From contig NZ_FZOU01000003.1 in the NCBI RefSeq assembly GCF_900188085.1, positions 496,001-560,000 of the forward strand: a stretch of DNA of 64,000 nucleotides. Direction: 5' to 3'. The notes under the pieces are model-generated. The model was not told where the DNA came from, ran no database searches, and was given only the letters and a program-made list of their open reading frames with translations. Below are positions 9,793 through 19,056 of this stretch, piece after piece. Each line of letters starts with the position of its first letter. Within the stretch, counting starts at the first letter, position 1. The position numbers were made by a program, and so were the translations under genes. This stretch comes from Granulicella rosea (GTDB lineage Bacteria > Acidobacteriota > Terriglobia > Terriglobales > Acidobacteriaceae).

Positions 9793-10728
9793 TTACTGGT
9801 GTGTCAGTTGCGATGGGCCGGCGGGCAGGTATTCGTCGAGGAAGCGCTGAATCGTCTGAGGGAAGGCTGGACCGGTGAGCGCGCCTGAGACGATGAAGCT
9901 GGGAGTGGCGGCCTGGTGGAAGAGCGTCGCGAGCGACTGCGCGTCCGGCGGGGTGACGACCGGCGACGGACCGCCGGCGAGCAGCAGCTTCGGCGTCTTC
10001 AGGCTCTGGAGCGCGGTCAGTTCGAAACGTTCGTGGAAGAGCGAGTTCAAGGGAACCATGCCGGCGCGCGGGTCTTTACGGGCGAGCGCGAGCAGGTCGG
10101 GGTTGGGCGATTCGACGATCAGGGCGGGCAACTCCGGGTGAGCGACGGCGAGCTGCACGGCCAGCGCCGCGCCGAGACCCGCTCCGTAGGGCACGATCGT
10201 CTTCGCCGGTAGATGTCGCGTGTTCAACAAATAGTCGAGCGCGGCCGCGGAGTCCTCGGTCATGAGCTGCTGGGTTGGGTGGGTCGACTCGCTCGCGCCG
10301 AAGCCGCGATAGTCGAAGGCGAAGACGCTGAGGCCGGCGGCGTGCAGAGCCTCGAGTGGCGCGATCTGCCGGTCGAGATTGCCGGAGCCATCGTGCAGGT
10401 AGAGGACGGTTGTTTCCGCGTGGTTGCCGTCGCCGGGTATCCACCAGCCGTTGAGGCGGGGCTGGCCGGACTCGGTCGCGCCGAAGGCGATGGGCTGAAG
10501 CGGCAGCGTGGCCGTGGCGACGGCTTTGGGGTGTGTCGCGTCCGGGTGCAGCACGAGCTGCCACTGGCCCTGGTAGACGAGGTAACAGAGCGTGCCATAG
10601 CCGCAGAGCAGTCCGACGGCGACCATGATGGCGGCGGCCTTGAGCAGCCACATGGGGTCGACGACCTCGGGGTCTGCGGTTTGAATTCTGACGTTCGACT
10701 GCGGCTTTTTCGTCTTCTGTGTGGCCAT
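9793..10728 (-). CDS. alpha/beta hydrolase with N-terminal membrane anchor
   Basis: A protein of about 311 residues with one membrane helix near the N-terminus (AAAIMVAVGLLCGYGTLCYLVY) and a periplasmic or cytoplasmic alpha/beta hydrolase domain. Seen motifs: the fold opening TVLYLHDGSGNLDRQIAPLEAL and FAFDYRGFGASE, and an altered nucleophile elbow, V-P-Y-G-A-G-L-G-A, where family members usually have G-x-S-x-G. The usual Ser position therefore reads as Ala, so the protein may not hydrolyse by the standard mechanism. An Asp/His pair cannot be assigned safely near the C-terminus. The ATG at 10728 is chosen; an ATG eight codons upstream (10752) is also possible and neither has a clear ribosome site. 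Confidence 0.75.
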   Translation of the reverse strand: MATQKTKKPQSNVRIQTADPEVVDPMWLLKAAAIMVAVGLLCGYGTLCYLVYQGQWQLVLHPDATHPKAVATATLPLQPIAFGATESGQPRLNGWWIPGDGNHAETTVLYLHDGSGNLDRQIAPLEALHAAGLSVFAFDYRGFGASESTHPTQQLMTEDSAAALDYLLNTRHLPAKTIVPYGAGLGAALAVQLAVAHPELPALIVESPNPDLLALARKDPRAGMVPLNSLFHERFELTALQSLKTPKLLLAGGPSPVVTPPDAQSLATLFHQAATPSFIVSGALTGPAFPQTIQRFLDEYLPAGPSQLTHQ

Positions 10729-10801
10729 GGGCTTCTGTGCTGAGGGTAGCATTTGTCGGTTCTCACGGGGGCGCCGCTATCGACGCGGACAAAAGACGGA
10801 G

Positions 10802-10827
10802 GCAGATTTCCCGCGAGAACGACAACA
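10802..10827. repeat. dispersed hairpin repeat, diverged copy
   Basis: GCAGATTTCCCGCGAGAACG followed by ACAACAAG resembles the repeat family, with an imperfect stem. It lies in the short divergent gap upstream of the Rieske gene. Confidence 0.55.
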
Positions 10828-10861
10828 AGAAAAGCTCTACGATGATGTTGGAGGAGTTTGC

Positions 10862-11173
10862 ATGGGGCAGTGGGTGCGGTTGTGTGGTGTGGCGGAGGCA
10901 CCGAAGCCGGGCGCGGTGATGGAGACGGGCGCGGGTGGTCGGGAGATGTGTCTGGCGAACGTGGGCGGCGAGCTTTCAGCGGTGGATAACCTGTGTCCGC
11001 ACCGGCAGGGGCCGCTGGGACAGGGCTGGCTGGAGGGTGCGGCGGTGGTTTGCCCGTGGCATTCGTGGGTCTTCGACCTGAAGACCGGGGAGTCGCAGTA
11101 TCCGGTCCACGAGCGGGTGGATGTGTTTCCTGTTCGGATTGAGGGAGATAGCGTGATGGTGGAGATCGGCTGA
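10862..11173 (+). CDS. Rieske [2Fe-2S] ferredoxin, NirD-like
   Basis: A 103-residue soluble Rieske protein. Cluster ligands are visible as C45-P-H47 and C64-P-W-H67, the C-x-H...C-x2-H pattern of Rieske centres. Length and single-domain build match the small NirD/oxygenase-ferredoxin group that carries electrons to a reductase or dioxygenase. No oxygenase or nitrite reductase partner is adjacent, so the redox partner is unknown. The ATG at 10862 follows GGAGGAG; an open frame upstream has no comparable start. Confidence 0.88.
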   Translation: MGQWVRLCGVAEAPKPGAVMETGAGGREMCLANVGGELSAVDNLCPHRQGPLGQGWLEGAAVVCPWHSWVFDLKTGESQYPVHERVDVFPVRIEGDSVMVEIG

Positions 11174-11301
11174 GCTTGCCGGCGGGAATCAACGCTGGTT
11201 CGCGGTTTCGACTGAGGAAAAATTTATGTGCGACGAACGAAAATAGGCATAGGATTCTCGCATCTGAGGATGCATGGGTCCACGACCCTGGAGGTTTTCG
11301 C

Positions 11302-11418
11302 ATGACGAAGTTCCGCAGTCTGATGCTCGCTGTCGTTGCACTCGCCGTTCTGGCTGGTTCGGTCATCCCGGCCCAGGCTCGCCACCACCACCGTCATCAC
11401 CGCCATCACCGCCGCTAG
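11302..11418 (+). CDS. 38-residue secreted His/Arg peptide
   Basis: A very small gene with GGAGG seven bases before the ATG. Residues 1-26 form a textbook signal peptide (K and R at the start, LMLAVVALAVLAG core, cleavage after A-Q-A). The predicted mature part is only RHHHRHHRHHRR: seven His and five Arg. Such a peptide would bind Cu, Ni or Zn, or be strongly cationic. I know of no named family. A hairpin terminator follows, so it is probably a single-gene transcript. The start site, signal peptide and terminator support a real gene; the role is open. Confidence 0.65.
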   Translation: MTKFRSLMLAVVALAVLAGSVIPAQARHHHRHHRHHRR

Positions 11419-11438
11419 TCTGGGTGGTATCGATTGTG

Positions 11439-11467
11439 AAGGGCCTGGCATTGCTGCCGGGCCTTTT
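11439..11467 (+). terminator. hairpin terminator after the His/Arg peptide
   Basis: AAGGGCCTGGC pairs with GCCGGGCCTT (one bulged G, one G-T pair) around ATTGCT and runs into TTTTG. Confidence 0.65.
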
Positions 11468-11562
11468 GCCTTGTGTGAAAAGGATGTGACAGCTCGGAGG
11501 AACCGCCTCAACCTGATAGAATCGATTGAATCCACTCCTAATCGGATTCCGCAGGAGAGGCG

Positions 11563-12696
11563 ATGCAGGCAATACTGGCGCTTGAAGACGGGCGCATCTT
11601 TCGTGGCAAGGGTTTCGGCGCGCGAGCGGAGTGCTCGGGTGAGGTTGTTTTCAATACATCGCTGACCGGCTACCAGGAGATCTTTACCGATCCCTCGTAC
11701 GCGGGACAGATCGTCGTTCTGACGAATCCACACATTGGCAATTACGGTACGAGTCCTTCGGATGCGGAGTCGCGCAAGCCCTACATCGAGGGCCTGGTGA
11801 CGCGCGAGTTTTCGCCGATGTCCTCCAACTGGCGCTCGACCGAGGTAGCGGACGAGTATCTGGAGCGCAATGGCGTTCCGGTGATCGCCGAGGTCGATAC
11901 GCGGGCGGTGGTGCGGCACCTGCGGGCGTTCGGCGTGATGCGCGGCGTGATCGCGAGCGGCGAGCACCTCGACGAGGCAGCGATGGTCGCCAAGGCGCGG
12001 GCGATCAAGAAGATGGACGGGACGGATCTGGCCTCGGTCGTTTCGACGAAGTCCATCTACGAGTGGTCCGACGCGGAGCCGAAGAATCAGACCGGCGATA
12101 AGCTGCTGAAGCCGTCGCACACGGGCGACAAGATGCACGTGGTGGCGTACGATTTCGGCATCAAGGAGAATATCCTTCGCATGCTGGCGCGCGAGGGCTG
12201 CCGCGTGACGGTGGTTCCATCGCGGACTTCGGCTGAGGATGTATTGGCGTTGAATCCTGACGGCGTCTTCTTCTCGAACGGACCTGGCGACCCGGAGCCG
12301 CTCGACTATGCGATCGAGAATGTGCAGAAGCTCAAGGGCAAGGCGCCGCTGTTCGGTATCTGCCTGGGACACCAGATCTTCGGTCTGGCGCTGGGCGGCA
12401 AGACGTACAAGCTGAAGTTCGGCCATCATGGCGGGAATCACCCGATCATGAACCACCAGACGGGCAAGGTGGAGATCACGGCGCAGAACCACAACTACAA
12501 CGTCGACCCGGCTACGCTGCCTGCGGATGTCGAACAGACGCACACGAATCTGAACGACCAGACGCTGGCCGGGTTGAAGCACAAGACGGACCCGATGTTC
12601 AGCGTGCAGTACCATCCCGAGGCCAGCCCCGGACCGCACGACTCGCATTATCTCTTCAAGGATTTTCGGAAGATGATGGAAGAGTGGAAGAAGTAG
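11563..12696 (+). CDS. carA: carbamoyl-phosphate synthase, small (glutaminase) subunit
   Basis: A 377-residue class I glutamine amidotransferase subunit that hydrolyses glutamine and feeds ammonia to CarB to make carbamoyl phosphate for pyrimidines and arginine. The N-terminal CarA domain ([26 protein letters not shown]) and the amidotransferase domain are both complete. The nucleophile Cys is in F-G-I-C-L-G-H-Q (about 267) and the His/Glu pair in Q-Y-H-P-E-A (about 347). GGAGAGG precedes the ATG. carB follows after 78 bases that contain a hairpin. Confidence 0.97.
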   Translation: MQAILALEDGRIFRGKGFGARAECSGEVVFNTSLTGYQEIFTDPSYAGQIVVLTNPHIGNYGTSPSDAESRKPYIEGLVTREFSPMSSNWRSTEVADEYLERNGVPVIAEVDTRAVVRHLRAFGVMRGVIASGEHLDEAAMVAKARAIKKMDGTDLASVVSTKSIYEWSDAEPKNQTGDKLLKPSHTGDKMHVVAYDFGIKENILRMLAREGCRVTVVPSRTSAEDVLALNPDGVFFSNGPGDPEPLDYAIENVQKLKGKAPLFGICLGHQIFGLALGGKTYKLKFGHHGGNHPIMNHQTGKVEITAQNHNYNVDPATLPADVEQTHTNLNDQTLAGLKHKTDPMFSVQYHPEASPGPHDSHYLFKDFRKMMEEWKK

Positions 12697-12711
12697 TTTT
12701 TGAGATTGAGC

Positions 12712-12746
12712 TTGATGAGGGCGCGTTTCAGTCGCGCCCTTATCAA
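12712..12746. promoter_or_regulatory. intercistronic hairpin between carA and carB
   Basis: TTGATGAGGGCGCG (12712-12725) and CGCGCCCTTATCAA (12733-12746) form a nearly perfect 14-bp stem with a 7-base loop. There is no T run, so it is not a standard terminator. It could stabilise the carA message or tune carB expression. Confidence 0.55.
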
Positions 12747-12774
12747 CGCGGGTAAGACATGAAAGCGAGTAGAA

Positions 12775-15700
12775 ATGCCACGCAGGAATGACATCGCGAA
12801 GATTCTGGTGATCGGCTCGGGGCCGATCGTGATTGGGCAGTCGGCGGAGTTCGACTACTCCGGCACGCAGGCGTGCAAGGCGCTGAAGGCCGAGGGCTAC
12901 GAGGTGGTGCTGGTGAACTCGAACCCGGCATCCATCATGACGGACCCGGAGGTCGCCGATCGCACGTACATCGAGCCGTTGACGACGCAGTATGTGGAAG
13001 AGATTCTGCGCGTCGAGGTGGAGCTGTTGAAGGAGTCTGGCAAGCCGGGCGTCTTCGCGGTGCTGCCGACGGTGGGTGGGCAGACGGCGCTGAACCTGGC
13101 GGTCGATCTGGCCGACGCGGGCGTGCTGGACAAACTCGGCGTGGAGCTGATCGGCGCGAAGCTGGAGGCGATCAAGAAGGCCGAAGACCGCCTGCTCTTC
13201 AAGGATGCGATGACCAAGATCGGCCTCGACATGCCGCGCTCGCAGTTGGTGCGGACGGTGTCGGACGGGCTTGGCTTCGCGGCGAAGATCGGCTTTCCGG
13301 TGGTCATCCGGCCGTCGTTCACGCTGGGCGGTTCGGGCGGCGGCATCGCTTACAACCGCGAAGAGATGAATGAGATTCTCTCGCGCGGACTCGATCTTTC
13401 GCCGGTGGGCGAGTGCCTGATCGAGGAGAGCGTGTTGGGCTGGAAGGAGTACGAGATGGAGGTGGTGCGTGACCTGAACGACAACGTCATCATCATCTGT
13501 TCGATCGAAAACTTCGACCCAATGGGCGTGCATACGGGCGACTCCATCACTGTTGCGCCGGCGCAGACGCTGAGCGACCGCGAGCTGCAGGTGATGCGCG
13601 ATGCGTCCATCGCCGTCATCCGCGAGATCGGCGTCGAGACCGGCGGCAGCAACGTGCAGTTCGCGGTGAATCCGCTGAACGGCCGCATGACGGTGATCGA
13701 GATGAATCCGCGTGTGTCGCGTTCGTCGGCCTTGGCGAGCAAAGCCACGGGCTTCCCGATTGCGAAGATCGCGGCGCGTCTGGCGGTCGGTTACACGCTG
13801 GACGAGCTGCAGAACGACATCACCAAGGCTACACCGGCCTGCTTCGAGCCGACGATCGACTACGTCGTCGTCAAGATTCCGAAGTGGCAGTTCGAGAAGT
13901 TTCCCGGCGCGGACGAGATTCTCGGGCCGCAGATGAAGTCGGTCGGCGAGGTGATGGCCATCGGCCGCACCTTCAAAGAAGCGATGATGAAGGCCGTGCG
14001 CTCGCTCGAGACGGGCAAGAAGGCGACGGCGGACGACATCGAGCCGCGCCGTCTGACGCAGCGTCTGGTGACGCCGCATCCGGAGCGTCTGAGCTACCTG
14101 CGCTACGCCTTCGAACGCGGCATGAGCGTCCGCGAGGTCGCCAAGATGACTGGCATGGACCCCTGGTTCCTCTACCAGATGAAGCAGATCACGGACGAGA
14201 TCAAGGCCATCGGCGAGAAGACCATCGACGATGTGACCGCCGCGGAGCTGCGCACGGCCAAGCGGATGGGCATCTCGGACGAGCGGCTGGCCGCGGTCTG
14301 GGGCTTGACGGGCGCGGAGGGCACAAAGGCGGTGCGCGCGCTGCGCAAGCGGCTGAACGTCATGCCGGTGTACAAGATGGTCGACACCTGCGCGGGCGAG
14401 TTCTTCAGCGAGACGCCTTACCTGTATAGCTGCTACGACGAGGAGGACGAGGCTGCACCGACCGATCGGAAGAAGATCCTGATCCTCGGGTCGGGCCCGA
14501 ACCGCATCGGGCAGGGCATCGAGTTCGACTACTGCTGTTGCCACGCTGCGTTCGCGCTGCGCGAGGACGGCTACGAGACGATCATGGTGAACTGCAACCC
14601 GGAGACGGTCTCGACCGACTACGACACCTCGGACCGCCTGTACTTCGAGCCGCTGACGCTTGAGGATGTACTGGGCGTCTACGAGCATGAGGCTGCGAGC
14701 GGCGCGGACATCGGCATGATCGTGCAGTTCGGCGGGCAGACTCCGCTGAATCTGTCGCTGCCGCTGAAGCGCGCCGGTGTGCCGATCATCGGCACGTCGC
14801 CCGAGTCGATCGATCTGGCGGAGGACCGCAAGCGCTTCGGCAAGCTGATCGAAGATCTGGGCATACCGCAGCCGGAGGGCGCGCTGGCGACCTCGATCGC
14901 CGAGGCGCTGGCTGGCGCGAACCGCGTGGGCTACCCCGTGCTGGTTCGTCCCAGCTACGTGCTGGGCGGTCGCGCGATGGTGCTGGCGTACGACGACGAG
15001 ACCATCGTCCACTACATGAATACGGCGATCGAATACTCGCAGGAGCGGCCGGTGCTGATCGACCACTTCCTCGAGGATGCGACCGAGTGCGACGTGGATG
15101 CGCTATGCGATGGCGATGACGTCATCATCGCGGGCATCATGCAGCACATCGAAGAGGCCGGGATTCACTCGGGCGACTCGTCCTGCGTGCTGCCGTCGGT
15201 CGACCTGACGGATGAGGTCAAGGAGACGATCCGCGACTACACGCGCAAGCTGGCCAATGCGCTCGATGTGCGTGGCCTGGTGAATATCCAGTACGGCGTG
15301 CAGCGTGGCAAGGTCTTCGTCATCGAGGTCAACCCGCGCGCCTCGCGTACGGTGCCGTATGTGTCGAAGGCGACGGGGATTCCGCTGGCGAAGATTGCAG
15401 CGCGCATCATGACCGGCCGCAAGCTGAAGGAGCTGTTGCCCTCGCAGGTGGCGGATGGCAAGGATCTCGATACGGGCTCGCACTTCTTCGTGAAGTCGCC
15501 GGTCTTCCCGTGGGGTAAGTTTCCGGGCGTGGACACGGTGCTTGGGCCGGAGATGAAGTCGACCGGCGAGGTGATGGGAGTGGCGGACAACTTCGGCGAG
15601 GCCTTCGCCAAGGCGCAGATCGCCGCCGGCCAGCATCTGCCGGTGAAGGGCACCATCTTCATGAGCGTCAACGATCACGACAAGGACGGCGCGGTCGCGC

Positions 15701-16062
15701 TGGCGAAGCAGTTCCAGGACATGGGCTTCCACCTGGTGGCGACGCATGGCACGGCCGCGGTCCTTGAGGCGGCGGGCATGCTGCCGGAGCGGGTCTACAA
15801 GGTGAAGGAGGGCCGCCCGAACGTGGTCGACTTCATCAAGGGCGATCGTATCCAGATGATCATCAACACGCCGCGCGGGCAGGATACGGTCTTCGACGAG
15901 AAGGCGATCCGCCGGGCGGCGGTGCTGGCGCGCATTCCGACGATCACGACGCTGGCTGCGGCGCGTGCGGCGGCGGAGGGAATCTCCGCCCTGCAGAACG
16001 GTACGTTGACGGTGACGGCGCTGCAGACGCTGCATGCGGAGCGGGAGACGGTGGGGGCTTAG
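12775..16062 (+). CDS. carB: carbamoyl-phosphate synthase, large subunit
   Basis: A 1095-residue protein, the usual length for CarB. It has two homologous ATP-grasp halves: the first starts with [22 protein letters not shown] (about residue 8) and the second with [22 protein letters not shown] (about 565). Each half has its own ATP-binding loop ([24 protein letters not shown]). The C-terminal domain from about 950 is MGS-like and carries allosteric control in known CarB proteins. It makes carbamoyl phosphate with the CarA subunit encoded just upstream. No frameshift is seen. Confidence 0.98.
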   Translation: MPRRNDIAKILVIGSGPIVIGQSAEFDYSGTQACKALKAEGYEVVLVNSNPASIMTDPEVADRTYIEPLTTQYVEEILRVEVELLKESGKPGVFAVLPTVGGQTALNLAVDLADAGVLDKLGVELIGAKLEAIKKAEDRLLFKDAMTKIGLDMPRSQLVRTVSDGLGFAAKIGFPVVIRPSFTLGGSGGGIAYNREEMNEILSRGLDLSPVGECLIEESVLGWKEYEMEVVRDLNDNVIIICSIENFDPMGVHTGDSITVAPAQTLSDRELQVMRDASIAVIREIGVETGGSNVQFAVNPLNGRMTVIEMNPRVSRSSALASKATGFPIAKIAARLAVGYTLDELQNDITKATPACFEPTIDYVVVKIPKWQFEKFPGADEILGPQMKSVGEVMAIGRTFKEAMMKAVRSLETGKKATADDIEPRRLTQRLVTPHPERLSYLRYAFERGMSVREVAKMTGMDPWFLYQMKQITDEIKAIGEKTIDDVTAAELRTAKRMGISDERLAAVWGLTGAEGTKAVRALRKRLNVMPVYKMVDTCAGEFFSETPYLYSCYDEEDEAAPTDRKKILILGSGPNRIGQGIEFDYCCCHAAFALREDGYETIMVNCNPETVSTDYDTSDRLYFEPLTLEDVLGVYEHEAASGADIGMIVQFGGQTPLNLSLPLKRAGVPIIGTSPESIDLAEDRKRFGKLIEDLGIPQPEGALATSIAEALAGANRVGYPVLVRPSYVLGGRAMVLAYDDETIVHYMNTAIEYSQERPVLIDHFLEDATECDVDALCDGDDVIIAGIMQHIEEAGIHSGDSSCVLPSVDLTDEVKETIRDYTRKLANALDVRGLVNIQYGVQRGKVFVIEVNPRASRTVPYVSKATGIPLAKIAARIMTGRKLKELLPSQVADGKDLDTGSHFFVKSPVFPWGKFPGVDTVLGPEMKSTGEVMGVADNFGEAFAKAQIAAGQHLPVKGTIFMSVNDHDKDGAVALAKQFQDMGFHLVATHGTAAVLEAAGMLPERVYKVKEGRPNVVDFIKGDRIQMIINTPRGQDTVFDEKAIRRAAVLARIPTITTLAAARAAAEGISALQNGTLTVTALQTLHAERETVGA

Positions 16063-16089
16063 GCCTCCGTCGTTTACTGGCGAAAGAGC

Positions 16090-16115
16090 AGCAGATTCCC
16101 TTCGGGAATGACAAA
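16090..16115. repeat. dispersed hairpin repeat, copy with TTCG-type loop
   Basis: GCAGATTCCCTTCGGGAATG followed by ACAAA. It abuts the terminator of the next gene, and its A run gives that terminator its T tract on the minus strand. Confidence 0.85.
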
Positions 16116-16119
16116 AAAA

Positions 16120-16150
16120 GACGGGCTGATCCGATGCGGATCAGCCCGTC
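16120..16150 (-). terminator. strong terminator of the minus-strand membrane protein gene
   Basis: A perfect 13-bp stem, GACGGGCTGATCC (16120-16132) with GGATCAGCCCGTC (16138-16150) and a 5-base loop, followed on the minus strand by seven T residues. Confidence 0.93.
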
Positions 16151-16171
16151 CTGCTTGCAGCGAAGAGGGAA

Positions 16172-16654
16172 CTATTGGTCGAGGCCGAGGCGCGCGCCAA
16201 TGGAGTAGCCGATGACCGACAGCGGGATCCAGGTGCCGATGAGCAGGCCGTCGCCGCCCATGAGGCCGGAGCCGTTCTCGACGTCGAAGAAGGTGCGCCA
16301 GAGCTTTTCGAGTGCGCCGCAGTGCTCGCACAGGCCGTTGCCGGTGGGCAGGTCCAGCACCCAGACGCAGACGACAGAGAAGATAAGCAGGCCGGAGATC
16401 CAGACATAGCGCGCGATGACGTTCTGCTGGGTCTTGGCGATGACGAAGCCGCCGAGCATGGGAACCATCAGAGCCAGGATCGTTCCGATCGCCTTGGGCG
16501 GAATCGCGTCCTGATCGACGCGCATGACGAGGCCGCCAACGACGATCACGGCCAGAATGGCGATAGCGATAAGCGTGTGGGCGAAGAACCATAGCGCCTC
16601 TCGCCCGAGCTCCCCGGCGGACTTACCCTGCGAGATTTCAAATTCTTCGGTCAT
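16172..16654 (-). CDS. small integral membrane protein of unknown function
   Basis: A 160-residue protein with four likely membrane helices (about residues 22-46, 58-78, 82-103 and 140-156) and a C-E-H-C pair in the loop before the last helix. I do not recognise the family. The gene stands alone between its own promoter (TTGAAA-16-TATAAA ending 8 bases before the ATG) and a strong terminator, so it is certainly a transcription unit. The CxxC loop could bind a metal or form a disulfide, which is inference. Confidence 0.7.
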   Translation of the reverse strand: MTEEFEISQGKSAGELGREALWFFAHTLIAIAILAVIVVGGLVMRVDQDAIPPKAIGTILALMVPMLGGFVIAKTQQNVIARYVWISGLLIFSVVCVWVLDLPTGNGLCEHCGALEKLWRTFFDVENGSGLMGGDGLLIGTWIPLSVIGYSIGARLGLDQ

Positions 16655-16661
16655 GCTTTCG

Positions 16662-16689
16662 TTTATACGGCATTGGCGGGGATTTTCAA
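16662..16689 (-). promoter_or_regulatory. sigma-70-type promoter placed for a leaderless mRNA
   Basis: On the minus strand TTGAAA (16689-16684), a 16-base spacer and TATAAA (16667-16662) precede the ATG at 16654. The -10 box starts 13 nt before the start codon, which puts transcription start at or next to the ATG. Confidence 0.65.
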
Positions 16690-16807
16690 GGCCTCAAACG
16701 AGGGAGTATCAAGCAAAGTTACTGCACTTTGGTGTTAGGTGAGGAAAAAGCGCCGGATTGGCGGGCTTCGGCTGTCACGCAGGGCGCACGGCTTCTAAAA
16801 TAGAGGG

Positions 16808-17851
16808 ATGCTGCTTGAAGGAATTCATCTGCCGTTGACTACACCGTTCTATCCGGACGGACGCCTGAACCTGCGCAAGCTGGAGCACAATGTGGATCGC
16901 TACTCGCGGACGCCGGTCGCCGGTCTGCTGGTGCTGGGGGCGAGCGGGGAGGGTTCCGCGCTGACCGACGACGAGACGGTGGACGTGCTGAAGACCACGA
17001 GCGAGCTGGCGGCGAAGGAGAAGGTGTTGCTCGCGTGCGTGGGACGCGACAGCGTCTTTGCGACGCTCGCACTGGCGGAGGCAGCCGCCGCGGCGAAGTT
17101 CGACGCGGTAGTCGTGGGCGCGCCGTCGTTCGGGCCGGAGCTGCGGCTGGAGCTGGTGACTTATTTTCAGGCCGTGGCGGACCGGTCGCCGCTGCCGGTG
17201 GTGTTGTCGAGCACGGCTTCGGCGCGGCTTTCGGTCGATGTGCTGGCGGAACTGGCCGGTCATCCGTCGATCCTCGGCGTGATCGACTCGGAGGCCGTGG
17301 GGGAGCGGCTGGCGGCGATTCTGGCGGCGACGAATCATGTCAGCCGCGAGGTGACGGTGACGACGATCTTTGCCGCGGCGACCGGGCGGATGCTCGCTGT
17401 GACCGTGCCTTCGGGTGCGGGAACGTTCGTTTCGGCGGAGAGCCTTGGTGGCGGCGGCGCCGCGCTGGCTGTCGCACCGCCGGTTCCAGCGTTGAAGACC
17501 CGGACCAAACGCATCGGCTTCCAGGTGCTGGGTGGAACGACGGAGACAATGCTGGATGCATTTGCTGGCGGCGCGGTTGGGGCTGTGCCGAGGTTTGGCG
17601 CGTCCGCTCCGCAGGCCTGCAATGAGGTCTTCCAGGCGTGGAAGGATGGCGATGCTCCGCTGGCAGCGGAGAAGCAGGCGAGGATTCTCGCGGCTGCAGC
17701 CCGGATGGAGGGCGCCGGAGCGGTCGGGGCGATCAAATATGGCTGCGATCTGAATGGATACTACGGCGGCCGGCCGCGGCTTCCGCTGCTCGCGCCGACG
17801 ATCGATGTGCGCGGAGCGATCGATCTGGAGATGGCCGGGTTGAAGAACTAG
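16808..17851 (+). CDS. DapA-superfamily protein lacking catalytic Tyr and Lys
   Basis: A 347-residue protein related to dihydrodipicolinate synthase/N-acetylneuraminate lyase. Family landmarks: LPLTTPFYPDGRLNLRKLEHNVD at the start and G-A-S-G-E-G-S (44-50), where active enzymes have G-T-T-G-E. The family Tyr of Y-N-x-P reads L133-S134-S135-T136, and the Schiff-base Lys of G-I-K-D-S reads G157-V158-I159-D160-S161. Both catalytic residues are therefore missing, so aldolase chemistry by the known mechanism is unlikely. The C-terminal part (GGTTETMLDAFAGGAVG) is also unusual. A TAAAAT box (16796-16801) starts 12 nt before the ATG, suggesting a leaderless message. A binding or regulatory role is possible. 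Confidence 0.8.
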   Translation: MLLEGIHLPLTTPFYPDGRLNLRKLEHNVDRYSRTPVAGLLVLGASGEGSALTDDETVDVLKTTSELAAKEKVLLACVGRDSVFATLALAEAAAAAKFDAVVVGAPSFGPELRLELVTYFQAVADRSPLPVVLSSTASARLSVDVLAELAGHPSILGVIDSEAVGERLAAILAATNHVSREVTVTTIFAAATGRMLAVTVPSGAGTFVSAESLGGGGAALAVAPPVPALKTRTKRIGFQVLGGTTETMLDAFAGGAVGAVPRFGASAPQACNEVFQAWKDGDAPLAAEKQARILAAAARMEGAGAVGAIKYGCDLNGYYGGRPRLPLLAPTIDVRGAIDLEMAGLKN

Positions 17852-17886
17852 ACTCCGATTGGGATGGTTGTTGATTTAAAAGAACA

Positions 17887-17912
17887 GCAGATTCCCTGCG
17901 GGAATGACAAAC
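17887..17912. repeat. dispersed hairpin repeat copy
   Basis: GCAGATTCCCTGCGGGAATG followed by ACAAAC, identical at its core to the copy at 9761. It lies between converging genes, next to the cpoB terminator. Confidence 0.85.
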
Positions 17913-17926
17913 AAAAAAGACAAATA

Positions 17927-17972
17927 AAAGCTAGAGGCCGAAGCGGATGGTTCCGCTTCGGCCTCTAGCTTT
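17927..17972 (-). terminator. very strong terminator of the Tol-Pal operon
   Basis: A perfect 21-bp stem (17927-17947 with 17952-17972) with loop TGGT lies just beyond the cpoB stop. On the minus strand it runs into TTTTATTTG and further T-rich sequence. Confidence 0.93.
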
Positions 17973-17980
17973 GAGAAGAG

Positions 17981-18943
17981 CTACTGCGCGCGGGGCTTGA
18001 CCGGCACGCCCATGCCGCTGAGCTTGCTGCGAGCCTGCATCGCCTCGGGCGAGTTGGGGAAGCGCTGGATGAGCGACCGTAGCTCGCGGATGCCGGCTTC
18101 GTTCTGCTTCAGTGCGATGAGCGCCTGGCCCTTGTGCAGGTGCGAGGCGGGCACCTTGTTGTTGTCGGGGAACTGTTCGATGACCTGATCGTAGTCCTTG
18201 GCGGCGACGGCGTACTTCGCCCCGCGATAGTCGATCTCACCCATGTAGTAGTGGGCGTTCCCAGCGAGATTATTGTCGGGGTAGGACTTGGCGACGTCGC
18301 CGAACTCGGAGTAGGCGAGGGCGTACTTGGCGGCCATGTAGTCGCTGAGGGCGGCCTTGTAGAGGTCTTCTACCGGAGCTGCGGCAGCGGCTGCCAGGGG
18401 CGGCGCCTGCTGGACGATCGGCGCGGGCTTGCCCTTCCGGGGCTGGTCGACGGTGGGCTGTGGGGCGATCTCGGGAATTGGCGCGGACTGCGCGGCGGGA
18501 GCGCCGCCCGATTGCGGCATGCTCTGCATGGCGGCGGCGGCCAACGACTGCTGCTGGCCCTGGATATCCTGCATCAGCTTTTCGAGGCGCGCCATGCGAG
18601 CCTTGATCTCGTCGAGCGTGTCGTTGAGCGACTGCACCTGGCCGGAGATCTGGTCGACCTTGGTGCCCTCGGCGTTCTGCTGGCCGGCGAGCTGCTTCTG
18701 CACCGAGTCGACCGTCGCGGTCATGCGGTTGACGGAGTCGGAGTTCTGCTGGACGAGATTCTTGATCAGGCCCATGTTCTCGTCCTGCGTCTGCTGCAGG
18801 CGCGCGATGGCGTCCTGCAGTTGCTGGATCTGGGTCTGGAGCTGGATCATGTCCTTGCTGACCGCGAAGGCCGGCGTGGCTGCGAGCGGGGAGAAGGCGA
18901 TGGCGGCAAAGAGGAGGGTGTTGCGCAGGCGGCTGGAGTTCAT
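17981..18943 (-). CDS. cpoB: Tol-Pal-associated periplasmic protein CpoB (YbgF)
   Basis: A 320-residue exported protein. A signal peptide (about residues 1-27, ending T-P-A-F-A) is followed by a Gln-rich coiled coil (QLQTQIQQLQDAIARLQQ, about 33-145), a Pro/Ala/Gln linker, and a C-terminal TPR block (about 193-310: LYKAALSDYMAAKYALAYSE, NAHYYMGEIDYRGAKYAVA). This is the CpoB layout; CpoB links Tol-Pal to peptidoglycan synthesis during division. It is the last gene of the tol cluster and is followed by a 21-bp terminator. Confidence 0.9.
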   Translation of the reverse strand: MNSSRLRNTLLFAAIAFSPLAATPAFAVSKDMIQLQTQIQQLQDAIARLQQTQDENMGLIKNLVQQNSDSVNRMTATVDSVQKQLAGQQNAEGTKVDQISGQVQSLNDTLDEIKARMARLEKLMQDIQGQQQSLAAAAMQSMPQSGGAPAAQSAPIPEIAPQPTVDQPRKGKPAPIVQQAPPLAAAAAAPVEDLYKAALSDYMAAKYALAYSEFGDVAKSYPDNNLAGNAHYYMGEIDYRGAKYAVAAKDYDQVIEQFPDNNKVPASHLHKGQALIALKQNEAGIRELRSLIQRFPNSPEAMQARSKLSGMGVPVKPRAQ

Positions 18944-18999
18944 GGTTGGACCTTGCTTTCGCCGGTGATGCGGGCAGATCTGGATACTGCTGGCGGAAC

Positions 19000-19039
19000 G
19001 CAGGTCCTTCGACTACGCTGCGCTCCGCTCAGGATGACA
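19000..19039. repeat. longer hairpin repeat, second type
   Basis: GCAGGTCCTTCGACTACGCT continues to CGCTCAGGATGACA. It is the longer relative of the short repeat and shares the GCAG start and ATGACA end. It lies between cpoB and pal. Confidence 0.7.
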
Positions 19040-19056
19040 GACGGTTACGGTGAGGG

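Noticed and set aside
11224..15066. A 1280-codon open frame on the minus strand opposite carA/carB
   Set aside because: It is a mirror of the GC-rich codon use of carA and carB; it has no family motif and an Arg/His/Leu-rich composition typical of antisense frames.
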